In this document: piece after piece, positions 1-6,060 of the stretch
Layout: each line of letters begins with the position of its first letter
Numbering within the stretch: position 1 is the stretch's first letter
DNA from: Lachnospiraceae bacterium
GTDB lineage: Bacteria > Bacillota_A > Clostridia > Lachnospirales > Lachnospiraceae
Reading direction: 5' to 3'
DNA length: 7,545 nucleotides
Assembly: GCA_024691045.1 (NCBI GenBank)
Contig: JAILOC010000022.1
Coordinates: forward strand, 1 to 7,545
The notes under the pieces: generated by a model
Database searches by the model: none
What the model saw: the letters and a program-made list of their open reading frames with translations, nothing else
Told to the model about the DNA's origin: nothing
Position numbers and translations under genes: made by a program

Positions 1-440
1 GTTCTTGTATTGATTCGTGGATGCAGCTTGTTCGAAAGGTAAGTCCGAATTTTCCGGGCCTTGAAACAGAAGAGAGCCTTGATGAACATAAGCAGACCGT
101 GTTGAAGTTCATAAACAAGAATCAGGCCTTATGTGTCAGAGATGGGGAAAAGGTTGTGGGTGTGCTTCTTTTTTCACGGAACAGAAACATGATCTGTTGT
201 CTGGCCGTAGATCCTGAGTACAGAAAGCAGGGGATTGCTTCGTTAATGCTTGGTAAAGCACTGTGTGAGCTGGACAGAAGCAAGGATATTACGGTTTCGA
301 CATTTCGTGAGAACGATGATAAAGGCATCGCACCGAGAGCATTATATAAAAAGTACGGATTCCGGGAAGGCGAACTGACGGAGGAATTTGATTATCCCAA
401 TCAGGTATTTGTATTAAAACCTGATGTCCGGGATCTGTGA
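1..440 (+). CDS. GNAT family N-acetyltransferase, 5' end outside window
   Basis: Predicted acetyl-CoA-dependent N-acetyltransferase acting in the cytosol; its acceptor is unknown. The reading frame (codons from base 3) is open to the left edge. The first in-window ATG (21) has no ribosome binding site before it, and the residues ahead of it (SCIDSW) read on smoothly, so the true start probably lies upstream. Numbering from that ATG, the acetyl-CoA loop is at about 61-73: LAVDPEYRKQGIA, with the R-x-x-G-x-A signature. The C-terminal motif APRALYKKYGF is at 104-114, the usual helix where a conserved Tyr can serve as general acid. Only part of the first beta strand and helix is missing. The last few residues (PDVRDL) run into the scar of a hydrolase gene tail that follows at once, so the C-terminus may have been altered by that rearrangement. 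The family call is firm; the substrate is not known. Confidence 0.85.
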   Translation, partial: SCIDSWMQLVRKVSPNFPGLETEESLDEHKQTVLKFINKNQALCVRDGEKVVGVLLFSRNRNMICCLAVDPEYRKQGIASLMLGKALCELDRSKDITVSTFRENDDKGIAPRALYKKYGFREGELTEEFDYPNQVFVLKPDVRDL

Positions 441-445
441 GGAAA

Positions 446-499
446 CATAAGGGTAATAGAAAGTATGGCCGTGCAGAAAAATTTTGCCTAAACCCATGA
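446..499 (+). pseudogene. Remnant of the 3' end of a choloylglycine-hydrolase-like gene
   Basis: In the frame ending at the TGA 497-499 this stretch reads NRKYGRAEKFCLNP-stop over 455-499. The intact hydrolase at 1271-2332 ends HRKYNRAVKFCLNP-stop. Twelve of these 14 terminal residues, apart from the first, are compared best as R-K-Y-x-R-A-x-K-F-C-L-N-P, where only two positions differ, and the stop codon is conserved. Of the four base differences inside these codons one (490) is silent and the others change two residues. Nothing upstream in this frame resembles the rest of a hydrolase; the neighbouring GNAT gene occupies that space. Weak base similarity may extend left to about 432. I infer the tail of a lost or rearranged second copy of the hydrolase gene. 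Confidence 0.7.
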
Positions 500-529
500 A
501 GGGGAATTACCAATAACCGATTAAAGTTG
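456..529 (+). repeat. Left copy of 74-bp imperfect direct repeat
   Basis: This copy matches 2289-2362 without gaps at an offset of 1833 bp. There are 8 mismatches (positions 467, 468, 477, 490, 501, 508, 510, 516), giving 66/74 identity. It spans the remnant hydrolase tail and 30 bp of noncoding spacer. Similarity stops abruptly at 530, and a different methyltransferase gene follows each copy. Confidence 0.9.
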
Positions 530-568
530 ATTGACGGTAAATCGGAATTTTTAAGTGAGAATACGATA

Positions 569-1195
569 ATGAACCCATGGGAAGATATAAGTCTTGATGA
601 CTACGAAAATCATATGAGTCTCGATTCCGTAATGCAGCTTCAGGCAATGAACCGGATCATGAAAGAACAGTTTGAAGCATACGATGTTCATTCCGCAATG
701 GTTCTTGGAGTGGCAGGAGGAAACGGGCTTGAGCATATTGATCCGGCTAAATTCCGGAAGGTATACGGCGTTGACATCAACAAAGAGTATCTGAATGCCG
801 TTGCCGATCGATATTCATCAATTGAAGACATTTTGGAGTGCATGTGTCTCGATCTTACAGCGAACATCACAATGTTACCTAAAGCTGAGCTGGTGATTGC
901 AAATCTGTTGATTGAATACATAGGCTATCAGGCGTTTGACGCTGTCGTACATAAAGTTGATCCACAATATGTTTCCTGTGTGATACAGGTCAATACCGAT
1001 GAAAAGAATTGGGTTTCTGATTCACCATATATTCATGTGTTTGACAGACTTGATGAGATACATTACCAAATGGAGCAGAATTCTCTCGTTGCTATGATGG
1101 AAAGAGCAGGATACAAAAAACTGTTGGAGAAAACAGAGCCTCTTCCTAACGGAAAAGCATTAATAAGAATAGATTTTATAAGGAATCATTTATGA
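569..1195 (+). CDS. Class I SAM-dependent methyltransferase
   Basis: A 208-residue cytosolic protein with a Rossmann-type SAM-binding fold; its acceptor is unknown. From the ATG at 569, glycine-rich motif I is VLGVAGGNGLEHI (about 45-57). The ribose-binding acidic residue follows in VYGVDINKEYL (Asp69), and LVIANLLIEYIGY (108-120) forms the motif IV strand region. I chose ATG 569 because a weak purine-rich site (AAGTGAG, 553-559) sits about 9 bases before it and because the protein then opens MNPWEDISL, which I recognise as the usual opening of this clostridial family. The frame also allows a TTG start at 527, giving 222 residues, but that codon sits in the last bases of the direct repeat and has no ribosome binding site. 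Motif I carries GGNG in place of the commoner GCGTG, which is typical of this subfamily rather than a defect. It lies 128 bp after the upstream GNAT gene and 75 bp before the hydrolase. Confidence 0.85.
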   Translation: MNPWEDISLDDYENHMSLDSVMQLQAMNRIMKEQFEAYDVHSAMVLGVAGGNGLEHIDPAKFRKVYGVDINKEYLNAVADRYSSIEDILECMCLDLTANITMLPKAELVIANLLIEYIGYQAFDAVVHKVDPQYVSCVIQVNTDEKNWVSDSPYIHVFDRLDEIHYQMEQNSLVAMMERAGYKKLLEKTEPLPNGKALIRIDFIRNHL

Positions 1196-1270
1196 AACGG
1201 TACATGATGGATTGAACTGACAATTCCGGTTTGCAGGGCATACATAATGAAAACAGGAGTTTAAACTATT

Positions 1271-2332
1271 ATGAAAAAGACGAAAAATATAATATTGGGA
1301 TTTATTTTTGCGATAATTGGTTTACTTATAGCAGTTATCGCGGTGGCCGGTTTTATATTCAGAAATGAAATAAGGACACTTTGTTCGATCAAAAAGCTGG
1401 ATGATTATGGAATGTATCAAATGACATATTATGGCAATTATAATCTGGATGAGCTGATTGAACAGGGAGTAACTTCTGATTTGGAATTGCAGGATTATAT
1501 AATTAAGGAATTAACCCATGGAATTCCCATACATATTGATGTAGTGGGAGGCAGTTGTACAGCTTTTGTTTACACAGATGAAAACGGAAAAACAATCATG
1601 GGTAGAAACTTTGATTTCACGTATTCACCCTCGATGCAGGTTTTTACGAACCCTGATGACGGATATTCTTCAGTGTCAACTGTGAACCTTTCTTTTGCCG
1701 GATATGGGGAAGATAATCTTCCCGATTCATGGACTAATGGTTTTCTTGCTCTTTCGGCACCTTATTTGACTTTTGATGGAATGAATGAAAAAGGTGTCTG
1801 CGTCTGCAGTTTGGCAGTGCCTGATGCGGATACACCTGTCACAGATAAACCAATGATTAACACATCTGTGGCAATGAGGCTTATTCTTGACAAGGCAGCA
1901 AGCGTTGATGAAGCAATTGAATTACTGAAAGGATATGACATATATTTTTCCGGCGGGATTCCTTGTCACTTCCTGTTAGGAGATAAGTCCGGAAAATCAG
2001 TAATAATTGAGTACTATGATGGGGGTCTTAAGGTTGTTGAACCTGAGGAACCATTTCAAGTGGCGTCAAACTTTATTGCCTATAACAATTTGAATATTGG
2101 AGAAGGCTACAGTGAATTTGACAGATATGATACAGCCTATGATACGATTCTGGAAAAGAATTGTAATCTTTCTGAAGAAGAGGCTAAGGCATTGCTTGCT
2201 GAAATCGGGGTTCTATCAGATGGTGTCGATAAACTTCAGTGGTCAGTTGTTTATAATATGGATGATCTTAGCGGAGAAATATTTGCCCATAGAAAGTATA
2301 ACCGTGCAGTAAAATTTTGCCTGAACCCATGA
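1271..2332 (+). CDS. Membrane-anchored choloylglycine-hydrolase-like (linear amide C-N) Ntn hydrolase
   Basis: A 353-residue predicted cysteine Ntn hydrolase that would cleave a non-peptide amide bond outside the cytoplasmic membrane. Residues 2-6 are basic and 7-30 form one hydrophobic helix (signal anchor or signal peptide). Residues about 31-95 are a pro-region, and the catalytic domain starts at Cys96 in GGSCTAF. Arg112 and Asp115 in GRNFDF lie 16 and 19 residues after Cys96, the same spacing as Cys2, Arg18 and Asp21 of bile salt hydrolases. Asn267 in ASNF and Arg285 in SEFDRYD are plausible equivalents of the later catalytic Asn and Arg. NEKGVCVCSLAV (172-183) and the terminal WSVVYN strand also fit the family. 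The ATG has AGGAG (1255-1259) 11 bases upstream, rather far. The shorter loop between Asn and Arg and the long pro-region argue against a true bile salt hydrolase; penicillin-V-acylase-like or N-acyl amide hydrolysis is as likely. The last codons form the right copy of the direct repeat. By eye the gene is more AT-rich than the exporter genes. Confidence 0.8.
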   Translation: MKKTKNIILGFIFAIIGLLIAVIAVAGFIFRNEIRTLCSIKKLDDYGMYQMTYYGNYNLDELIEQGVTSDLELQDYIIKELTHGIPIHIDVVGGSCTAFVYTDENGKTIMGRNFDFTYSPSMQVFTNPDDGYSSVSTVNLSFAGYGEDNLPDSWTNGFLALSAPYLTFDGMNEKGVCVCSLAVPDADTPVTDKPMINTSVAMRLILDKAASVDEAIELLKGYDIYFSGGIPCHFLLGDKSGKSVIIEYYDGGLKVVEPEEPFQVASNFIAYNNLNIGEGYSEFDRYDTAYDTILEKNCNLSEEEAKALLAEIGVLSDGVDKLQWSVVYNMDDLSGEIFAHRKYNRAVKFCLNP

Positions 2333-2362
2333 AAGGGAATCATCAATAGCCGATTAAAGTTG
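2289..2362 (+). repeat. Right copy of 74-bp imperfect direct repeat
   Basis: The first 44 bases are the end of the intact hydrolase gene, including its TGA (2330-2332); the other 30 are the spacer before the next gene. It matches 456-529 at 66 of 74 positions. Because this copy belongs to a whole gene, it is probably the parent sequence and the left copy the relic. Confidence 0.9.
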
Positions 2363-2385
2363 TATTTTGAAGGAGATAATAACTA

Positions 2386-3036
2386 ATGTTAGAAAAAATG
2401 GATGATTTTTTTACTGCCCGTGTGGATGGCTATGATGAGCACATGAGGCAGTTTGTTGAAGAAGATTCTGAGTTTTATGCATTTACGGCTTCGCTGCTTC
2501 CCTGGTCAGAGAATGCGGAAGTTCTTGACCTGGGCTGCGGAACGGGTCTGGAGCTTGAAGCATATTTTGCTCTCAATCCGGCTGCAAAGGTTACGGGCAT
2601 TGATCTTACCGAAGCCATGCTGAATGCACTTAAGGAAAAGTTTTCGGGTAAGAATATTACGACCGTATGCGGTTCGTATTTTGATGTACCTTTTGGTGAA
2701 GAAGTCTATGATGCCGCTGTTTCGGTGGAATCACTGCATCACTTTTCCGAGGAAGAAAAGCTTCCGCTTTATACGAAGCTTTGTAAAGCATTAAAACCCG
2801 GAGGGAGATTTGTGCTCACTGATTTTTACTGCGACACTGATGATCAGGAAGGCTTTTTCAGACGTGAACTGATAAGGATCAGAAAAGAAGAAAATCTCCC
2901 CGACGGAGTATTCTATCATTACGATACTCCCATGACGACAGAACATGAAAAGAAAATACTTCTTTCCGCGGGGTTTTCAAATGTCGAGGAACTTGGTGCG
3001 TGGGGCACAACCCATACGATCGTGGCAGAGAAATAA
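2386..3036 (+). CDS. Class I SAM-dependent methyltransferase (UbiE/Methyltransf_25-like)
   Basis: A 216-residue cytosolic methyltransferase with all core SAM-binding motifs. Motif I is VLDLGCGTG (46-54), the acidic ribose contact is Asp73 in VTGIDLTEAML, and the post-motif strand is ITTVCGSYFDVPF (91-103). The motif IV region is YDAAVSVESLHHF (108-120), and LKPGGRFVLTDFY (136-148) is the usual loop and strand. AAGGAG lies 10 bases before the ATG. The gene starts 53 bp after the hydrolase stop, just beyond the right direct repeat. It is not a close paralogue of the methyltransferase at 569-1195: motif I, the opening residues and the C-terminal half all differ. The methyl acceptor cannot be told; small-molecule methylation is the default reading of this family. 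No defect is visible. Confidence 0.88.
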   Translation: MLEKMDDFFTARVDGYDEHMRQFVEEDSEFYAFTASLLPWSENAEVLDLGCGTGLELEAYFALNPAAKVTGIDLTEAMLNALKEKFSGKNITTVCGSYFDVPFGEEVYDAAVSVESLHHFSEEEKLPLYTKLCKALKPGGRFVLTDFYCDTDDQEGFFRRELIRIRKEENLPDGVFYHYDTPMTTEHEKKILLSAGFSNVEELGAWGTTHTIVAEK

Positions 3037-3102
3037 ACTGCGGATTAAATAATAAAAGCGGGCAGGGCTGTATTGAAAACAGATCTTTGAATTCAGTAAT
3101 AC

Positions 3103-3107
3103 GGAGG
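3103..3107 (+). promoter_or_regulatory. Ribosome binding site with long spacing
   Basis: GGAGG followed by 14 bases before the GTG at 3122. An in-frame TGA at 3110-3112 rules out any earlier start, so the start must be GTG 3122 or, less usually, ATT 3119 (11-base spacing). Confidence 0.5.
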
Positions 3108-3121
3108 AATGAAACAGTATT

Positions 3122-3706
3122 GTGGAAAAGAAATTTTCAGTGTATGGCGAATTAAATGATGCACAAAAGGCTGAAGCGGTAGATCTGTTTCTTGAGGGCT
3201 TCGGACATTTCATGACCTTTTCCAAGGATGAAGCAGCCAAAAAGAATCTGTTCATCGAGATATTTGATCCTGAGTTTTTCATCTGCTATCTGGAAGAAGA
3301 TAAGGTACTGGGGCTTATGGGACTTGGAAATAACCGGAAAAGACCCATAGATTTCAAGAAGGAATCTTGCGTGAAATATTTCGGAAAGCTCAAAGGTGTG
3401 CTCATCAGTAAACAGATGAGTGCGATATTCGGGAAACCTGCCGTTTCATCAGACCGGGAATTATATCTGGATACGCTGGTCACCGATCCGAATGCCAGAA
3501 AAAAGGGTATCGGGACCGCACTCATAAACGAGGCATGTTCATTCGGTGATCATGATTCCATGGTTGTGGAAGTGTTTTCCGATAACGAAAATGCGATCAG
3601 TTTTTATGAAAAGAACGGATTTGAGACCGTTAAGGAAAATAAAGGTTCTGTAATGAGATTTCTTGGATCCGGCTATCCGATAACCATGGCTAAAAAAATC
3701 AAGTAG
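3122..3706 (+). CDS. GNAT family N-acetyltransferase
   Basis: A 194-residue cytosolic acetyl-CoA-dependent acetyltransferase; its acceptor is unknown. The acetyl-CoA pyrophosphate loop is LDTLVTDPNARKKGIGTAL (116-134), with R-K-K-G-I-G at 126-131. Motif B is NAISFYEKNGF (157-167), the helix that usually carries the Tyr near the thiol. The N-terminal half (FLEGFGHFMTF, then a long segment 75-110) is longer than in minimal GNATs and probably shapes the acceptor pocket. The start is GTG, fixed by an in-frame stop just upstream. The gene follows the second methyltransferase by 85 bp and is the last certain plus-strand gene before the convergent terminator. It is only distantly related to the GNAT at the left edge. 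The family call is firm; the substrate is not. Confidence 0.87.
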   Translation: MEKKFSVYGELNDAQKAEAVDLFLEGFGHFMTFSKDEAAKKNLFIEIFDPEFFICYLEEDKVLGLMGLGNNRKRPIDFKKESCVKYFGKLKGVLISKQMSAIFGKPAVSSDRELYLDTLVTDPNARKKGIGTALINEACSFGDHDSMVVEVFSDNENAISFYEKNGFETVKENKGSVMRFLGSGYPITMAKKIK

Positions 3707-3733
3707 AGCTCTTGTAAAACAGCGGAGGTCTCT

Positions 3734-3832
3734 TTGCCCAAGCACGCAATAAGAAATACTATACCGTCTGTAATGACCATCCTTAGGATCAGAAAGATTC
3801 CCATGGATATCGCACTTAAGAATGTCGATTAA
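3734..3832 (+). pseudogene. Possible small ORF or decayed start of a CDP-alcohol phosphatidyltransferase gene
   Basis: A TTG start with GGAGG (3724-3728) five bases upstream opens 32 codons ending at TAA 3830-3832. The frame is the same as that of the preceding GNAT gene beyond its TAG. The segment IPSVMTILRIRKIPMDIA lines up in register with the N-terminus of PgsA-type phosphatidylglycerophosphate synthases as I remember them (I-P-x-x-L-T-x-x-R-x-x-x-I-P). However, charged residues (Arg, Lys, Asp) break what should be the hydrophobic helix, and the ORF ends soon after. It may be a relic of such a gene, a real small peptide, or chance. It is too short to decide. Confidence 0.25.
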
Positions 3833-3840
3833 AGAAAAGG

Positions 3841-3866
3841 CCCCGCTCATATGAGCGGGGTTTTTT
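3841..3866. terminator. Bidirectional Rho-independent terminator
   Basis: The perfect inverted repeat CCCCGCTC-ATAT-GAGCGGGG (3841-3860) is followed by six T on the plus strand. On the minus strand the hairpin is followed by CCTTTTCTTT. It lies between the plus-strand genes ending at 3706 (or 3832) and the exporter gene whose stop codon is at 3871-3873, so it can end transcription from both sides. Confidence 0.93.
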
Positions 3867-3870
3867 GATC

Positions 3871-6033
3871 TTAAATCTGTATCTGTGCCGTATAGAGATT
3901 GTAGTAGATGCCTTTTCTTTCAAGAAGCTCGGAATGTGTTCCTATCTCTGCAATGTGATGTCCGTCTATTACCATTATCCTGTCGGCATTCTTGAGAGTG
4001 GAGAGCCTGTGTGCTATCGCAAATGTTGTCTTTCCTTTGGTTAGTCTTTCGAGTGCTTTCTGTATCATGAACTCGCTCTCGGTATCAAGGCTTGAGGTAG
4101 CTTCATCAAGGATTAGGATGCGCGGGTCGGGAAGAATGGCTCTCGCTATTGCTATTCTCTGGCGTTCTCCGCCCGAAAGAGTGTATCCCTTCTCACCCAC
4201 ATATGTATTGTATCCGTCGGGAAGTGCGCAGATGAAGTCGTGTGCGTTTGCAAGCTTGGCAGCTCTTATTATTTCTTCTGTCGTTGCATCGGGCTTTGAG
4301 AACCTGATGTTGTCTATGATCGTTCCCGAGAAAAGGAATGTCTCCTGAAGAACGACACCGAGCTGGGAGTGGTATGACTTCCTGCTGATGTCCTTCATGT
4401 CCGTTCCGTCGACGAGTATGTTTCCGTCATCGGTTTCATACAGTCTCATGAGCAGGTTGATGAGCGTTGACTTTCCTGTTCCGGAGGCGCCGACGATACC
4501 GATCATCTCTCCGGGTTTTATCACCGCATTTATATCTTCAAGTACAGGCTGGTATGATTTGTATCCGAATGTTGCATGATCGAATGTGATCTCGCCCTTG
4601 ATATCTATATCCTTTACGGTATCGGGTTCTTCAGGTACGTCCTGTGCGAGGACATCGTATATTCTCTCGAGGCTGCTGGTGAGTCTGGATATCTCTCTGG
4701 GAAGTCTTCCGAGCCATCCTATGTACTGGAACAGAAGCATCGTGTAAGCGATGAACTGATAGAGTTCACCCGGTGACATCTTATAGTTAAAGACATCGAG
4801 TCCTCCGAAATAAACTACTATGACAAGTCCCATTCCCATAAGAACATTTACGAGGAAATCAAACATTGCCCAGAAGCGTTCATTCTTTTTCTGGATATCG
4901 GCGAAGATTCCGGAGACGCGCTTAAACCGTTCCGATTCGTCTTTTTCCTTACCGTATGTCTTGACGACTCTCATTCCGGAGATGACATCCTGAAGCTCAC
5001 TTGCCACGTCATCGTTTTTCTTGTACTGGAGATGAAAGATGCGGCTGATGGTCTTCCTGAACGTTATCATAAGTGCCGAAACAAACGGGACAAGTATGAA
5101 CGTAAGCAGTGCAAGCTTTATGTTCAGCACCATCATGAACACGATATCCCAGATGAAGATAAAGAGGATCGCAAAAAGGTTGCAGAATACATCGGCCATG
5201 AAGTCGCTGATGAACCTTGTATCCTGGGTAATCCTGTTCAGCAGCTCGCCGGGCCTTCTGTCACCTATAAAGCTTAAGGGGAGCTTCTGGTATTTTTCGA
5301 AGAGTTGCTTTCTTAAGTCGGCCGCGATCTTGGAACCGAGTCTGGCGGATGCGTTGCTCTTCATGATATTTAGGATCACGATCGATACGCTGAAGGTAAA
5401 CATCAGTGCAAGGAAGATATATGCCGTCTTAAGGCTTCCGTTACCGCTCAGCACGTCATTGATAAGGTGCTTCTGTACTTCGGGATTTAAAAGCGTTGTC
5501 ACGGCGACCATTACCATTATAAGGAAGACGCCGAGGAAATCCCTGGCATAGGGCCCTGCCATTTTCAGGAACATACTTAAGAATCCGCCCTCGCCCGAGC
5601 ACTTGGGACAACGTTTTGTTCCGGGAATTGCCCTTCCGCATATGGGACAGGTCTTTTCGTATTCGTTGCTGATAACTTCTTCGAACCTTCCGGAGATCAG
5701 GATGTTGATACCACGCGCAACGTAAGCATATCTTCCGAGATGCCTGGAAGAGTAGTGAGCGAGAACCTTGTGATCGTCTCCCTGCCTGACCGTGAGGATT
5801 CCTCCTCCTATGCCGGGTTCGGCGGTGGCTTTATCAAGATCTGCGATATTTATTTCTGTTTTCTTTTTTCCGCGTATGATGCAGATCTTTGAGGTGGTTA
5901 CGATAAAAAAGGAATCGTCTGTCCAGTTTCCTTTTTCATCGATGTCGATTGGAACGGAGTAGTAGATCTTTTCACCTTCCGAAAGTTCCACCAAGCTTTC
6001 TGCACTATGCGGAATGTCATATCTTAAAACCAT
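3871..6033 (-). CDS. ABC exporter half-transporter with N-terminal PH-like domain and zinc ribbon
   Basis: A 720-residue fused permease/ATPase of the type IV (ABCB/MsbA-like) exporter class in the cytoplasmic membrane. Residues 1-120 are soluble and strand-rich: FFIVTTSKICIIRG, then INIADLDKATAEPGIGGG and a final helix at 99-114. This pattern suggests a bacterial PH-like domain. CPICG (129-133) and CPKC (142-145) form a CxxC-x9-CxxC zinc ribbon. Six membrane helices fall at about 161-183, 203-222, 282-301, 304-323, 392-410 and 425-443. The nucleotide-binding domain has A-loop Tyr491, Walker A GASGTGKST (515-523), Q-loop Gln563, signature LSGGERQ (619-625), Walker B ILILDE with catalytic Glu644, and His675. 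All are intact. Usual half-exporters have about 580 residues, so the extra 140 at the N-terminus are an addition. The start ATG has GAGGA about seven bases upstream. It lies 27 bp after the DUF1854 gene and is last in the operon. The PH-like call is from pattern only; the substrate is unknown. Confidence 0.93.
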   Translation of the reverse strand: MVLRYDIPHSAESLVELSEGEKIYYSVPIDIDEKGNWTDDSFFIVTTSKICIIRGKKKTEINIADLDKATAEPGIGGGILTVRQGDDHKVLAHYSSRHLGRYAYVARGINILISGRFEEVISNEYEKTCPICGRAIPGTKRCPKCSGEGGFLSMFLKMAGPYARDFLGVFLIMVMVAVTTLLNPEVQKHLINDVLSGNGSLKTAYIFLALMFTFSVSIVILNIMKSNASARLGSKIAADLRKQLFEKYQKLPLSFIGDRRPGELLNRITQDTRFISDFMADVFCNLFAILFIFIWDIVFMMVLNIKLALLTFILVPFVSALMITFRKTISRIFHLQYKKNDDVASELQDVISGMRVVKTYGKEKDESERFKRVSGIFADIQKKNERFWAMFDFLVNVLMGMGLVIVVYFGGLDVFNYKMSPGELYQFIAYTMLLFQYIGWLGRLPREISRLTSSLERIYDVLAQDVPEEPDTVKDIDIKGEITFDHATFGYKSYQPVLEDINAVIKPGEMIGIVGASGTGKSTLINLLMRLYETDDGNILVDGTDMKDISRKSYHSQLGVVLQETFLFSGTIIDNIRFSKPDATTEEIIRAAKLANAHDFICALPDGYNTYVGEKGYTLSGGERQRIAIARAILPDPRILILDEATSSLDTESEFMIQKALERLTKGKTTFAIAHRLSTLKNADRIMVIDGHHIAEIGTHSELLERKGIYYNLYTAQIQI

Positions 6034-6060
6034 TTAAAGTCCTCATGATTCACCAATCTG

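Noticed and set aside
456..529. The direct repeat as an integron attC site, IS end or CRISPR repeat
   Set aside because: There is no extended inverted repeat, no integrase or transposase gene in view, only two copies, and half of the unit is plainly the coding tail of the hydrolase.
527..568. A TTG start at 527 for the first methyltransferase
   Set aside because: It has no ribosome binding site, lies in the repeat edge, and the ATG at 569 matches the family's normal opening.
570..579. TGAACCCATG at the start of the first methyltransferase also occurs inside the right repeat (2322-2331)
   Set aside because: Ten bases with no flanking similarity; most likely chance.
1212..1248. A possible promoter before the hydrolase (CTGACA with CATAAT)
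   Set aside because: The spacing is 20 bases with the good -10, and with 18-base spacing the -10 is poor; not strong enough to call.
3073..3100. TTGAAA with AGTAAT as a promoter for the second GNAT gene
   Set aside because: The implied transcript start would fall at or after the ribosome binding site, so it could not serve that gene.
3539..3850. A 103-codon minus-strand ORF across the end of the second GNAT gene and the spacer
   Set aside because: It overlaps a clear GNAT coding region and runs out of the terminator hairpin, with no convincing ribosome binding site.
5039..5551. A 170-codon plus-strand ORF opposite the exporter membrane domain
   Set aside because: It mirrors conserved transmembrane coding on the other strand, with low-complexity content and no recognisable motif.
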